Shown here: in pieces, positions 1 to 9,531 of the stretch | Layout: every line of letters starts with the position of its first letter | Numbering within the stretch: the first letter of the stretch is position 1 | From: Acidobacteriota bacterium | Lineage (GTDB): Bacteria; Acidobacteriota; Terriglobia; Terriglobales; Acidobacteriaceae | DNA length: 64,000 nt | NCBI GenBank assembly: GCA_018268915.1 | Contig: JAFDVQ010000007.1 | Coordinates: 186,001 to 250,000 of the forward strand | Direction: 5' to 3' | Made by a program: the position numbers and the translations under genes | The notes under the pieces: generated by a model | Told to the model about the DNA's origin: nothing | Database searches by the model: none | Seen by the model: the letters and a program-made list of their open reading frames with translations, nothing else

Positions 1-2823
1 AGGCGAACACTCCGTGCAGCCATAGCCCTCAAGCGGGCGGATCCCGAAGATATCCTCAAATCCCAGCGCGATGCGATCCGGCAATTTTTCGGCGCCTACC
101 AGAACATACTGCAGGCTGCCGAAACTCTCAGGTGAGCAACGGCGCATATAGGCCTGAAGAAAGGTCGGCGTCGCAATCAAAAAAGTGACCCGATATTGAG
201 AGACGAGTTCGCCGATCACCTTGGAATCGAGCGGATTCGGATGATAGACCACGCCGATGCCATTCGCTGCCGGCATCCACAGCGCTGCCATAAATCCAAA
301 CGAGTGAAAGAACGGCAAAATCCCAAGAATCCGGTCCCCACTGTCAAGCATGAACACTTGCGAGACCTGATCGATATTCGAGCCCACGTTATAGTGCGTC
401 AGCATTACACCCTTGGGATCGCCGGTGCTTCCACTGGAAAAGATGACCGTAGCCAGATCGTCGATGCTTCTTCGCGTCGGTTTCGCGCCGATGGCTCTTT
501 GCAACAGCCCCTGAGGCATCAAAGCGGCGGACAGAAACGCGAAGAACTTCTCGAAGATGCCCGGCGATTCCAGCACATCTTCGAGAAATAAGGTCCGGCC
601 TGGAATCTCAAGCTTTGGAAACCGCTCGACAAAAGCTTTGGACGTAATGACCACATCCACCTCGCACTGCTTCGCGCAGGAAGCAATCACCTCACTCGAT
701 GCGGTGTAGTTCAAATTCACCGGGACGCGCCCGAGCATCGAAAGCGCATAGTTGGTGAGCGCTCCGCCGACAGATGGCGGCAGCAGCAACCCGGTCATCG
801 GCTGATCACCTATTGCCTTGCGAAGCTGGCGTGCGATAAAAATCGTTTTCGTCAGCGCCGAGAAGAAGCGCACCTTCGGCGTCTTGCCTTCCGCCATCAT
901 AAAGCGAAGAGGGAACCGTCGTGCGGTACGAACAAAAGCACGATCAAGCGTGCGCATCCTGCTCTTGCGCTGGTGGAACGCTTCGGCTTGCAGATCCTGT
1001 ACTGCACCGCGAACTTCAAGAGCGGTCGATGTTGGCGGCATCGGCTTCCCGAAACTCACCGTAACTGGATAAGGAATGCGTCTCGGCATCTTCCACAGAA
1101 ATCTTCCGCGTTCGAAGCTGAAGATACTGCCCCACACGCCGTCCAGGTTCACGGGGATGATCGGAACCTCGATGCCCTTGATGATGCGCTCCAGTCCCCG
1201 GCGGAAGGGAAGCATCTGCCCGGTACGCGTGATCTGGCCTTCAGCGAAGATGCAGACAATCTCGTCGTTGCGCAGAGCGTCGCTCGCGGTCCGCAGCGAA
1301 CGAATCATTTCACGCGGCCGTTGCTCGCCGGAGATCGGAATAGCTTTCAGCATTCGCGCGAACGGGTACACCGCTCGATTCTCGTAGATGCCCTTGTACA
1401 CGAGAAAACGAATTGGCCGGTCTGTGGATGCGATCAGCAACGCGGCATCTACGAACGACATATGGTTGCAGACCAGAAGCGCGCCTGATTTATCCGGAAA
1501 GTTGTCGCGCCCAAGAACCTTCACGCGATAGATGCTGTGCGTGATGAAGAAGAAGATGAGCCGGCCGAACCACTCGGGAAGCAGAACGAGAACGTAGATG
1601 GTTCCTGCCGCTGTTATCAGCGACGCCGCCAGAATCACTCCGCTTGGATTCAAGTGAACAAACTTCGTGAAGACGTAATATGCGCCCGAGGAAATCGCGA
1701 TCCCGACGAACGACAGAAGATTTGCTGCGGCAATAATGCCGCCCTTGTTCTCTTCTGCCGGCCGATGCTGGATCAGCGCGTTGACAGGCACCGCGAAGAA
1801 GCCAGCCCAGAACCCGAGCATAGCCAGCAGAACCGCCGATCCCCCCAGGCCGACATGCATCGTGCCGAGCAGAACACCGGTGATCGTCATCCCGATGGAC
1901 CCGAGCGGGATCAGCCCGTATTCGATCTTGTTACTGCTGACGATGCCCGCAATCATGCTGCCGATGCCAATGCCAATGGCGAGCGCTGCATTCAAGTAGC
2001 CGGTCGTGGCTGGCCCGACATGCAGAACGTCAGGTCCATAAACAACAACCGTGGAGAAAAGCAGCGAACCAAGAAACCAGAAGTAGGTATTCCCGAGTAC
2101 GGCAAGGAATAGAGGCTGATCCTGCCGCATTAGCTTGATCTGCTGCCACAGATCGCCGACAAAGTTCGTACGAAACTTCTTGTCAGGCGCTGCCGGTGGA
2201 ACGCGATCGATCCCGAAACTCGTCCCGAGCCCGATGCACGCAAGCCCAATGAGCACATATCCCGCGTAGATCTCGTGTCCGACGAACCGTTCCGCCATCG
2301 CCGCTCCCGCAACCGTGCCCACGATGATCGCGAGGAAAGTTCCGAGTTCGATCACTCCATTTCCAAATGACAGCCGCTTTGCGGGAAGCAGCTCTGGAAG
2401 CAAGCCATATTTCGAAGGCCCAAACAGCGCAGCCTGTGCGGCGACAAGCCCGAGTGCAACCAGGGTCAGCACTCGCATGTGCAGCCCGAGGCCAACAGCG
2501 GCAATGGTCATCGCCCCAATTTCCATCACCTTCGTCCAGATGGTCACCTGGCGTTTGCTGAAGTGGTCAGCCAGCCACCCACCCGTCATGCTGAAGAGCA
2601 CGAATGGCATTGAAAAAAGAAACGTGACCATGGAGACGAAGCTGTCGCGTTCGTCCTTGCCCAGCCCCATGCCGACGATCATCGCCAGCAGAAGATTGCG
2701 CAGAATGTTGTCGCTGAATGCGCCCTGAAACTGCGTTGCGATCAGCGCCCAGAAGCCGCGCTCGCTGCGCGGGGCCTCAGAGACGACAGGTGCCAGTAAT
2801 GCCTCGGAATCTGCTATTTGCAT
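1..2823 (-). CDS. Aas-like fusion: MFS transporter / PlsC acyltransferase / acyl-ACP synthetase (3' end outside window)
   Basis: Reading the minus strand from the ATG at 2823 gives an open frame of 941 codons that leaves the window still open, so the C-terminus is missing. Domains in order: a polytopic major-facilitator module (about residues 1-420, with the early motif SDNILRNLLL), a PlsC/LPLAT acyltransferase (about 430-630, motif NHMSFVD and FAEGQITRTG), and an AMP-binding acyl-activating module (from about 650, P-loop SSGSTGDPKG and later EGYGCTE). This is the architecture of fused lysophospholipid flippase/acyltransferase/acyl-ACP synthetase proteins, which take up and re-acylate 2-acyl-lysophospholipids at the inner membrane. 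The function is inferred from domain order. The gene stands alone, about 130 bp upstream of the convergently spaced ssb terminator. Confidence 0.88.
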   Translation of the reverse strand, partial: MQIADSEALLAPVVSEAPRSERGFWALIATQFQGAFSDNILRNLLLAMIVGMGLGKDERDSFVSMVTFLFSMPFVLFSMTGGWLADHFSKRQVTIWTKVMEIGAMTIAAVGLGLHMRVLTLVALGLVAAQAALFGPSKYGLLPELLPAKRLSFGNGVIELGTFLAIIVGTVAGAAMAERFVGHEIYAGYVLIGLACIGLGTSFGIDRVPPAAPDKKFRTNFVGDLWQQIKLMRQDQPLFLAVLGNTYFWFLGSLLFSTVVVYGPDVLHVGPATTGYLNAALAIGIGIGSMIAGIVSSNKIEYGLIPLGSIGMTITGVLLGTMHVGLGGSAVLLAMLGFWAGFFAVPVNALIQHRPAEENKGGIIAAANLLSFVGIAISSGAYYVFTKFVHLNPSGVILAASLITAAGTIYVLVLLPEWFGRLIFFFITHSIYRVKVLGRDNFPDKSGALLVCNHMSFVDAALLIASTDRPIRFLVYKGIYENRAVYPFARMLKAIPISGEQRPREMIRSLRTASDALRNDEIVCIFAEGQITRTGQMLPFRRGLERIIKGIEVPIIPVNLDGVWGSIFSFERGRFLWKMPRRIPYPVTVSFGKPMPPTSTALEVRGAVQDLQAEAFHQRKSRMRTLDRAFVRTARRFPLRFMMAEGKTPKVRFFSALTKTIFIARQLRKAIGDQPMTGLLLPPSVGGALTNYALSMLGRVPVNLNYTASSEVIASCAKQCEVDVVITSKAFVERFPKLEIPGRTLFLEDVLESPGIFEKFFAFLSAALMPQGLLQRAIGAKPTRRSIDDLATVIFSSGSTGDPKGVMLTHYNVGSNIDQVSQVFMLDSGDRILGILPFFHSFGFMAALWMPAANGIGVVYHPNPLDSKVIGELVSQYRVTFLIATPTFLQAYMRRCSPESFGSLQYVLVGAEKLPDRIALGFEDIFGIRPLEGYGCTECSP

Positions 2824-2930
2824 GGTTGTGACCGGTTTAGGTTCCGATGATTATAGTGGCATTCGGCATAGCTGCTACATGCCACCATCGTGACACTCAT
2901 TCAAGTGCACCAAAAAATCACACATATGTA

Positions 2931-2956
2931 GAAAAACCGCCCCCGAGAGGGCGGTT
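2931..2956 (-). terminator. Rho-independent terminator of ssb
   Basis: On the minus strand an 8-bp perfect stem (AACCGCCC / GGGCGGTT, loop of six bases) is followed directly by a run of T. It sits 24 bp past the ssb stop codon. Confidence 0.85.
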
Positions 2957-2979
2957 CGCTTCCTTTATGTGGTCTGAAT

Positions 2980-3450
2980 CTAGAAGGGAATGTCGTCGTC
3001 GGAAATCTCAGCCGACTGTGCATAATCATCCTGATTGGAAGGCGGCCGCTGATCGAAGTTCCCGGATGATCCGGACTGGCGGCTATAGGGGCCCGAACCG
3101 GAGCCTCCATCGTCGCGCCCTGAGAGAAGCGACAGGTCATTCACAATGATCTCAGTGCGATAGCGCTTCTGACCGGATTCTTTATCGTCCCAACTGCTCG
3201 TCGAGATCCTGCCTTCAACAAAGAGCTTGTGTCCCTTCTTCACATAATCCCGGACAATTTCCGCTGTGCGGCCAAAAGCCTTCAGATTGTGCCACTCGGT
3301 GCGGTCCTGCCAGTTGCCCTGCTGGTCCTTCGTGCGATCGCTTGTCGCCAGCGTGAAGCTCGCCACCATGGTCCCGCCACCGGTCGACCGGATCTCCGGA
3401 TCCTTCCCAACATTCCCCAGTAAAATGACTTTATTTACGGACTTTGCCAT
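2980..3450 (-). CDS. ssb: Single-stranded DNA-binding protein
   Basis: This 156-residue protein binds ssDNA during replication, repair and recombination. The OB fold spans about residues 1-108 (starts MAKSVNKVILLGNVGKDPEI), followed by a Gly/Ser/Asp-rich linker. The acidic tail ends DDDIPF, the universal docking peptide for partner proteins. An upstream in-frame extension to 3522 exists, but the ATG at 3450 is preceded by a strong GAGAGGGAG ribosome site and matches the family start, so I use it. It is monocistronic with its own terminator. Confidence 0.97.
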   Translation of the reverse strand: MAKSVNKVILLGNVGKDPEIRSTGGGTMVASFTLATSDRTKDQQGNWQDRTEWHNLKAFGRTAEIVRDYVKKGHKLFVEGRISTSSWDDKESGQKRYRTEIIVNDLSLLSGRDDGGSGSGPYSRQSGSSGNFDQRPPSNQDDYAQSAEISDDDIPF

Positions 3451-3561
3451 AAACGTACTCCCTCTCTTATTCGTTGCCACTGTCTCGCCCAAAGTATATG
3501 TGAGCGGGTTGAGGCCGGGCAAAGACGCGGCATTCTTCAGGCTGTCGATCGCGACGCCAAT

Positions 3562-6267
3562 CTACTTCGACTCCTGGACAATCGCCTCCGCCGCATTGCC
3601 CGCCACTACCCAGCTCGCCGATCCAGCCACAACGGCTTCGTCCTCAAACCACAGGAACCCGAAGTCGTCGATGCACTCCGGAAAGTCGGGCTTGATGACG
3701 ATGTATCCCGGAATCACCGCGCCCGGAATGTAAGCATTGTCGGCGCGATTATTGCTGTATGTTTGCGTCTTTGAAACAGTTCCTACTCCGGCTACGTACG
3801 ATGTGCTCGATACCGGGTGTGTGCCAAGAATGTAATTCACCGCGCGCAGCGTGTACTCAGGGCCAACCAGATCCGGAAACGCCTTATGCAGGAAATACAT
3901 TCGGATACCCATGTCCACCACAGCACCCGATCCGCCCCAGGTTCCCATGCTCGGCGGAACGCCGAATGGTGTTGCGTTCAGCTTCTTGTCTAATCCCGCC
4001 ATATACGTCTTCACCGCTCCGCGTAGCTGTTCTTTCTCGCTCGCGTCCAGATAAGGCAGTGCGCGAACGGCCGTCCAGCCAAAAAGCTCCATTGTTTGTT
4101 CGCCGATAATCTGAGGGAGAAGTTCCTTCAGCTTCGATTTGTAGGGCTCAGCGCCATGCGTAGCGATCGTCAGTTCGAGCGCCGCGGGCCACTCCATTCC
4201 AATACCAAAGGCGCGCCGCCGCGAGTTTGCTGGCGGAGCAGGTGCGGTGCTCGTTGCACCTGCGTTAGTGCCCGCACCTGGCGTGGCCTTTTTGTTGCGA
4301 CTGCTCTTGCTTCCATTCACAGCACCCTGAGACGCGGCGAGGACCCCGTTCGCGGGAGCAGCCTCCGGATCTCCGCCCCACCCGGCGCCTCCCGGAAACT
4401 GCGTCGGATGAGCCTTCTCGTCATTCCAAGCCTTGATCGCCGTGTCCAGGCAATCCTTTGCCAGCGCGTCGTCGTAGCCCTTCAGCGTATCGGCTGCAGC
4501 TGCCAGCGCCGCGATTGCCTGCCACTGAAAGAACGGATTGTTTGTCGTGAAGATCCAGCGATCATCCGGCCTGCCGGAGTAGTCGCCCTTCACTTCATTC
4601 AGCCCAAGTTTCGGATCGTAGATGCGGCCGTCGGTCTTCGACGCGCCGTCCCCCACCTGCGTGTATTGGCGGAGATCCGGCTCGTGGGTTCCGCGAATCG
4701 CATGCCCGATGTTGTGGAACTGCGCCAGGATCAGCAGCGCGCCGTGCTTCACTTGCTGAACGGTGTCAGGCACGCCATCAGGCCGATGCATCTCAACCTG
4801 CCGCGCCTTTTCGTCTACCGTCAGCTCATCGTACTTGAGATGGAATTCGCGATAGGCGAGTGCCAGGCTCTGAATCACGCTCAACTGTGCGGGCTCCTCC
4901 AGATCGAAGTCGCCTGCGTCGTACCAGCCGCCCACATTCATTCCCGGAATGCGATCGCCGCCCTTCCACTTGCCATCCGTTGCAGTAGCCTGATTCCATC
5001 CGTCAAACTGCTCACCGACAACGGGTGCCATGCGGCCGTCATCCAGGTGCGAGGCGCCGTGCCACATGCGGTAGCCCTCACGAACGGCAACATGATCCAT
5101 CTGCGCTGCGATGTGATGATCGAGGCTGTCCTGCCAGATATTTGCGTATGCGCCCTCGGAAATAGGGAACGGCGCTGTGCGCTGGCCCGCGTACTCAATG
5201 ACATAGAGCCCGGGGTCCTTCACCTGTGTGAAGTCGAATTTCGAGTAGACATAGCGCAGCCAGGGAGTTGAAGTTGTGATCGGCCCTTCAAACACCTGCT
5301 GGTACTTGCCATCCTCCATCAGGCGCAGAACCTTCGCCGTCTTCGGTGCGTCGTACTTCGGATCCAGTTCGAGCACCGCTTCCTTTTGGAACTGCGGCGC
5401 ATAACCCACCTGGCTGTGCGCGATCACCGGTGGCCGCGTCCAGTTCGGAATCACATCCGGCCTGATGTGCCACACAATCGCGCCGCTTGTCTTTCCTGCG
5501 GGAATGAGCGAGCGCAACACAAACCATCCATTGGGCGCTCGATCACGCCCGTCAAACAGCATCAGATCCGCCGTATCGGAAACGACATTGACTCGGGAAA
5601 GCGAGTCGTCCACTCCCAGGGTGATGCTCTTGCCCTTCGCAAATGGCAGCGGCTCAGTGTAACCCTTTGCCTTATCCCAGTCTTCGAGGTAGTAGGCCTT
5701 CTTCGGCTCATCCGCCAGCGGCATCATTTTTGTCATCGGATCGTTCGGCGTCCGAGGGAAAATTCCGGCGTCTGTTCCATTCACAAGGTAAGCCTTGCCC
5801 ATGTAGATCGAGGGAAGAAACTCCAAATTGAATCCCGCTCGTCCCGCCAGCTTCTCCGGAAGCGGCTTATCGAGATTGATGCTCACCCTCACGCCGCCCG
5901 CTTCAGCCGCAACCTCCAGCGTGTAGCTCACGTCGAATGTCGGAAAAGCGAGCTCAGCCGTCAGCCGATTCTTCTCCTTGTCGGCATGTCGTCCCTTCAA
6001 TGTCGCCACCAGGTCCCACTGCTCCGGTGTAGGCATCAGTCGAACATCGCCGTTCGTCGCGATCCGCTGCCCGTGCAGAATCATCTCCATCGCCGTGTTC
6101 TTCTGATCGACAAAAACAGGATGGTACGTGCTGTCGTATAGGAAGACGCTGAATCCCTGCGTATCGAGATAGTTCTTGTCCGTAACCTTCATCGCGACAT
6201 CGGCGCCAAACAGGCTTGGGCCGGAAACAAGAGCGGCTAGGAAAATCGCTTTAATTGGGCTCTTCAT
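3562..6267 (-). CDS. Secreted glycoside hydrolase family 9 (endoglucanase/cellulase-type)
   Basis: This 901-residue protein has an N-terminal signal peptide (MKSPIKAIFLAALVSG, cleavage near residue 22). Next come a roughly 250-residue N-terminal region I do not recognise, a CelD-type Ig-like domain (about 280-370, SQVGYAP), and an (alpha/alpha)6 GH9 barrel. Catalytic signatures are GGWYDAGD near residue 450 (the paired Asp that activate water) and a C-terminal EDEAVV segment near 876 holding the proton-donor Glu. The substrate is probably a beta-1,4-glucan, but family 9 also contains other beta-glucanases. An Ala/Pro/Ser/Gly-rich insert of about 45 residues (near 640-690) interrupts the barrel and may be a surface loop. 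The ATG at 6267 is chosen because it begins the signal peptide; an upstream ORF extension of 47 codons has no leader character. Confidence 0.88.
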   Translation of the reverse strand: MKSPIKAIFLAALVSGPSLFGADVAMKVTDKNYLDTQGFSVFLYDSTYHPVFVDQKNTAMEMILHGQRIATNGDVRLMPTPEQWDLVATLKGRHADKEKNRLTAELAFPTFDVSYTLEVAAEAGGVRVSINLDKPLPEKLAGRAGFNLEFLPSIYMGKAYLVNGTDAGIFPRTPNDPMTKMMPLADEPKKAYYLEDWDKAKGYTEPLPFAKGKSITLGVDDSLSRVNVVSDTADLMLFDGRDRAPNGWFVLRSLIPAGKTSGAIVWHIRPDVIPNWTRPPVIAHSQVGYAPQFQKEAVLELDPKYDAPKTAKVLRLMEDGKYQQVFEGPITTSTPWLRYVYSKFDFTQVKDPGLYVIEYAGQRTAPFPISEGAYANIWQDSLDHHIAAQMDHVAVREGYRMWHGASHLDDGRMAPVVGEQFDGWNQATATDGKWKGGDRIPGMNVGGWYDAGDFDLEEPAQLSVIQSLALAYREFHLKYDELTVDEKARQVEMHRPDGVPDTVQQVKHGALLILAQFHNIGHAIRGTHEPDLRQYTQVGDGASKTDGRIYDPKLGLNEVKGDYSGRPDDRWIFTTNNPFFQWQAIAALAAAADTLKGYDDALAKDCLDTAIKAWNDEKAHPTQFPGGAGWGGDPEAAPANGVLAASQGAVNGSKSSRNKKATPGAGTNAGATSTAPAPPANSRRRAFGIGMEWPAALELTIATHGAEPYKSKLKELLPQIIGEQTMELFGWTAVRALPYLDASEKEQLRGAVKTYMAGLDKKLNATPFGVPPSMGTWGGSGAVVDMGIRMYFLHKAFPDLVGPEYTLRAVNYILGTHPVSSTSYVAGVGTVSKTQTYSNNRADNAYIPGAVIPGYIVIKPDFPECIDDFGFLWFEDEAVVAGSASWVVAGNAAEAIVQESK

Positions 6268-6509
6268 AAGAGTCTGGGTCCTTTGCCCAACATCATAAGG
6301 CATAAACGCAGACGTGTGCTTTGGCCTAAGGTATGAGGAATCAAAACGGCACCTTAACGAGGGGCCAAGACCGCCAACCGAAGGGTAGCCGACATTCATC
6401 AAGGCCAAGGAAGAGTAATCGGAGGGGCGACTTCAGGCTGCTGAATGTGCTGTCAACATCGAAACGGCTTCAGCCGTGAATTTCTCAAAGCGTGGAGGGA
6501 TACAGGCCC

Positions 6510-6791
6510 TCAGCGAGACCGACGCATGCTCCGATTTCGTGCCCACTTGGCGACGCCCAGCACAAGCAGCAATCCACCAAACGGCAGGCACATCAGCGCG
6601 ATAATCAGCGCGAACCACCCGGTATTCGAGTGAGCCCCGGTCGGCCCGAATCCGCCCAGGACAGTCTCCAGCAGAATTGCAGCGAAAAGGCCGGCGCCCA
6701 CCATCGATGATCCCCACCGCAAAAGCTCGCGTGTGCCATCGTTCGGAGCTACGTTAGCTGATTTCGAAAATGTCGGCCTCGGTTCGCTCAC
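6510..6791 (-). CDS. Small two-helix membrane protein, unknown function
   Basis: This 93-residue protein has two hydrophobic segments (about residues 28-48 and 59-82) and a basic C-terminus ending NRSMRRSR. I do not recognise a family. It begins 10 bp after the DUF420 gene on the same strand and so is probably the third gene of the ctaB operon, which would be consistent with, but does not prove, a role near the respiratory chain. A small ORF in another frame over the same bases has no comparable hydrophobic pattern. Confidence 0.6.
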   Translation of the reverse strand: MSEPRPTFSKSANVAPNDGTRELLRWGSSMVGAGLFAAILLETVLGGFGPTGAHSNTGWFALIIALMCLPFGGLLLVLGVAKWARNRSMRRSR

Positions 6792-6801
6792 GGGTATCCG
6801 C

Positions 6802-7362
6802 TTACCTTCCCTGCGCGAGCCGCAGCATAGCGTAGGTGATCACACCGGTGATGGAGACATAGAGCCATAGGGGGAGCGTCCACCGCGCCACTTTGCGATG
6901 CTGCGGAATCCGGCCGCTAAGCGAAAAGAAAAACGTAACCAGCACCAGCGGCAGAGCTGCCGTGGCTAGCACGATATGGCTCGCCAGAAGCGGAAGATAG
7001 ACCGATCGATAAGCGGCGTGAGCAGGGTACCGCACGTCACCGTGCAGGTAGTGATGCAGGATGTAGCTGACTAGAAACAGCGTAGAGAACAGGAACGCCG
7101 TGATCATCGATGCCTTATGAGCAGCGATGTTTCTTGCCCGAATAAACGTGAACCCAATGACCAGTGCCGTCGCGCTGAGCCCGTTCAATACCGCGTTGAG
7201 TGCGGGAAGAAAGGGAAGCCTCACGCTTGCGGAATCGGCTGCCGGGTGCTGATAGATCAGCCAGAGCAGAAACAGCGAAGCCGTCGCGCTGATTGCCAGA
7301 ATAACGGCGATCACCGGCCCCGTCTTCGCCTTCGCTTGTGAACTTGTTGCCGCTGTCCCCAT
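6802..7362 (-). CDS. DUF420 membrane protein (CtaM-like, cytochrome oxidase assembly)
   Basis: This 186-residue protein has about five transmembrane helices and conserved His in the HHYLHGD segment near residue 105 and a further ASHIVLA segment, as in the DUF420 family. The Bacillus/Staphylococcus member (YozB/CtaM) is needed for haem-A-containing oxidase maturation. Here it starts 8 bp after the stop of the haem-O synthase gene, the usual partner, so assembly of a haem-copper oxidase is the likely role (inference from family and context). The ATG at 7362 is used; the longer upstream frame overlaps ctaB and is not protein-like. Confidence 0.8.
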   Translation of the reverse strand: MGTAATSSQAKAKTGPVIAVILAISATASLFLLWLIYQHPAADSASVRLPFLPALNAVLNGLSATALVIGFTFIRARNIAAHKASMITAFLFSTLFLVSYILHHYLHGDVRYPAHAAYRSVYLPLLASHIVLATAALPLVLVTFFFSLSGRIPQHRKVARWTLPLWLYVSITGVITYAMLRLAQGR

Positions 7363-7370
7363 GACGTTCC

Positions 7371-8384
7371 TTAGTGCTGGGCGATGGCGCAAACCATGAG
7401 CGTGGTCAGCAGCAGCGGCAGGTAGATGACACTCACCTTCAGCAGGTCGCGCGCCACCGAGCGGCTCTCTGTCTCCGACGTTATGCGAAGAATGCGTGTG
7501 AAGCGGATCGTATAGGCAAGGTAGAAAAGCCCGAGCCCCGTTGCCGGAATCGCATAGGTTGCTCCAGCCATCCCGAGCTTCCATGGAGCAAGGCTCACCG
7601 GAATCATGACTACCGCGTAGAACAAAGCTTCGACCACAGTCGACAGTCCGTCTGGTTGCACGACCGGCAGCATGCGAATCCCCGCCCGTCCATAGTCCTC
7701 TCTGTACATCCACGCAATCGCCATGAAGTGCGGGAACTGCCACACGAACAGAATCGCGAACAACGCAATCGCCGGCCACTCGATCCTCCCGCGCGCAGCT
7801 GTCCATCCCAGTAGTGGCCCCATCGCTCCAGGAAATGCCCCGATGAAAGTTGCCAGCGTCGTCACTCGCTTCAGCGGCGTATAAATCGCGACATAGCAGA
7901 ACGCAGTAAGTAGCGCGAGCGACACCGTGAGCAGATTCGTATGCAGCAGCAGCCACAATGATCCCAGCCCCAGCGCGCCGAGTCCGGCAATGATTCCCTG
8001 GGTGAGCGATATGCGTCCGGAAGCGATCGGCCTGTCGGCAGTTCGCTTCATTTTGGCGTCGACCGACCGCTCCAGCGCCTGGTTCAGAGCACCCGATCCG
8101 GCAGACACCAGGCCAATCCCGATCAGCGTATCCAGCAGCCCTCGCTGCACACTCGAGATACCCGACTGCATCGACCCCAGATAGAATCCGGCCCATCCTG
8201 TAATGACGACCAGTCCCGTAACCCGAACTTTAAACAGCTCCCGCATGTCGTTGATGAACGTGGCGGTTACGCCAGGCTGCGGAGCATGGATGTGGTGCGC
8301 GGCATGACCGGTTTCGGGCGCAGTCAGGCTCGTCTCGTTCGGGGCAAAATCGCGAGTCGTAGCAGCCTGTGTGGCAGGAGTCAT
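7371..8384 (-). CDS. ctaB: Protoheme IX farnesyltransferase (haem O synthase)
   Basis: This inner-membrane UbiA-superfamily prenyltransferase transfers a farnesyl group to haem B to make haem O for terminal oxidases. It is 337 residues from the ATG at 8384. A variable N-terminal stretch of about 40 residues is rich in Ala, Thr and His, then the family begins at KVRVTGLVV. The first Asp-rich motif is seen as NQALERSVDAKMKRTADRP (about residues 100-118), and the second as MYREDYGRAGIRMLPV (about 225-240), followed by the hydrophobic helices. A TTG at 8417 would add 11 residues but lacks a ribosome site. It is the first gene of a ctaB-DUF420-small membrane protein unit; no oxidase subunits are in the window. 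Confidence 0.93.
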   Translation of the reverse strand: MTPATQAATTRDFAPNETSLTAPETGHAAHHIHAPQPGVTATFINDMRELFKVRVTGLVVITGWAGFYLGSMQSGISSVQRGLLDTLIGIGLVSAGSGALNQALERSVDAKMKRTADRPIASGRISLTQGIIAGLGALGLGSLWLLLHTNLLTVSLALLTAFCYVAIYTPLKRVTTLATFIGAFPGAMGPLLGWTAARGRIEWPAIALFAILFVWQFPHFMAIAWMYREDYGRAGIRMLPVVQPDGLSTVVEALFYAVVMIPVSLAPWKLGMAGATYAIPATGLGLFYLAYTIRFTRILRITSETESRSVARDLLKVSVIYLPLLLTTLMVCAIAQH

Positions 8385-8482
8385 AACGACGGAGAGGACC
8401 TCGGTGGAAGCACGCAAACGAACCGCGTGCCTGTATCGATGATAACAAGAGGGAACGAACAGCCGTTTCAGCGTAGGCTCCC

Positions 8483-8902
8483 TTAATCAACTCCAAGATG
8501 CTCGCGCGCGATCGCCGCAATCGCCGTTCTGCTTTCGCTCCAACTCTGCCAGACCGACGCGCACCACCGCCCGATCTCCGCATCGCGTTCATGCCCCGGC
8601 TTTGCCTTGAGAACGTCCTCGATTCGAACCGTTCCCCGATCCGCAGGAAGCGGCAGCTTGGGCCACGCCTTCGTGCGGTTCGCCATCACCATGTGCGCAC
8701 GTTGCACCTGTTTACCGGTGTAGCCCTTCTCAATGTGAAGATAAAGTCCGACCAAAGCAAACACGACAGCAATTGCCTTGGTCGACTCGTCCGCGTTCTG
8801 CGCCGTATACGCGTCCACCGCGTGCTGATGAATGAAGTCGGGACCGGAGTGGGCCAGAGTGTAGAACGCCAGCTCATCGTAGAGTTTGTCTTCTTTGAGC
8901 AT
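8483..8902 (-). CDS. DUF5946-like protein
   Basis: A soluble protein of about 139 residues, rich in Ala, His and Trp. The N-terminal half has an ELAFYTLAHSG...HQHAVDAYTAQ pattern that I associate with DUF5946, whose function is unknown. There are no signal peptide, membrane helices or recognisable catalytic motif. The start is taken at the ATG at 8902; a GTG three codons upstream is equally possible. It lies 19 bp downstream of aroK on the same strand, and they may be co-transcribed. Confidence 0.65.
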   Translation of the reverse strand: MLKEDKLYDELAFYTLAHSGPDFIHQHAVDAYTAQNADESTKAIAVVFALVGLYLHIEKGYTGKQVQRAHMVMANRTKAWPKLPLPADRGTVRIEDVLKAKPGHERDAEIGRWCASVWQSWSESRTAIAAIAREHLGVD

Positions 8903-8921
8903 CACGCGCACCCAAGCAGAA

Positions 8922-9464
8922 TCAGTATGCCCGCTGGTTGAGGCCCGCTGCGCTCATCACTGCGTCAGCCACCTCTGGCGGTGTCTTGTCGTCGGCTCGT
9001 ATCGAAACATGTGCAGTTCGATAGAGGGGAAGCCTGCGCTGATACCGCGCGGCGAGATTCGCCTGATCCGCCAGAACAGGTCGCGTGCCTTCTGTTCCGC
9101 CGCAGCGAGCGAGCGTAGTCTCCAGTTCAACTTCAAGATGAATCAGCAGAGTCCCTGTCGCGTTCAATAGCAAGCTGCGAGTCTCTTCGCGTTCGATCGC
9201 TCCGCCCCCAAGAGCCAGAACGAGATTCTCTTCCTGTGCCAGCCGCTCGATCGTTGCGCGCTCGCGATCGCGGAACGCACTCTCACCCTGTTGCGCAAAG
9301 ATCTGTGCAATCGTAGTTCCCGCATCCGCCTCGATCACGTCGTCTACATCGATGAATCTCCACCCCAGCCGTTCCGCGATGAGCGGGCCAACCGTGGACT
9401 TCCCCGACCCCATGAAGCCGGTGAGAACAATGCGAACGGGCGTGGTTGTAGGCGTAAGGCTCAT
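8922..9464 (-). CDS. aroK: Shikimate kinase
   Basis: This 180-residue cytoplasmic kinase phosphorylates shikimate at O3 with ATP, the fifth step towards chorismate. Walker A is GFMGSGKST (residues 16-24). The substrate-binding Asp lies in FIDVDD (about 38-43), the shikimate-contacting Arg in ESAFRDRE (about 61-68), and the Gly-rich loop is LGGGA (about 83-87). The lid and adenine-binding Arg lie in TRPVLAD...RLPLYRTA. Length and motif order are normal. No other aro gene is in the window, so it is scattered from the pathway. Confidence 0.96.
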   Translation of the reverse strand: MSLTPTTTPVRIVLTGFMGSGKSTVGPLIAERLGWRFIDVDDVIEADAGTTIAQIFAQQGESAFRDRERATIERLAQEENLVLALGGGAIEREETRSLLLNATGTLLIHLEVELETTLARCGGTEGTRPVLADQANLAARYQRRLPLYRTAHVSIRADDKTPPEVADAVMSAAGLNQRAY

Positions 9465-9531
9465 GTGAAAAAAGCGAATGTCCGAAAATCAGGGAGCTTT
9501 CAACAGTATAGGTACGAGGCGCTGAGCGCGC

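Noticed and set aside
4096..6141. Plus-strand frames antisense to the GH9 gene
   Set aside because: Arg/His-rich shadows with no ribosome site; the GH9 frame is certain.
7120..8196. Extended N-terminus (464 codons) for the DUF420 gene
   Set aside because: The extra residues overlap ctaB in another frame and are not protein-like; the ATG at 7362 fits the family.
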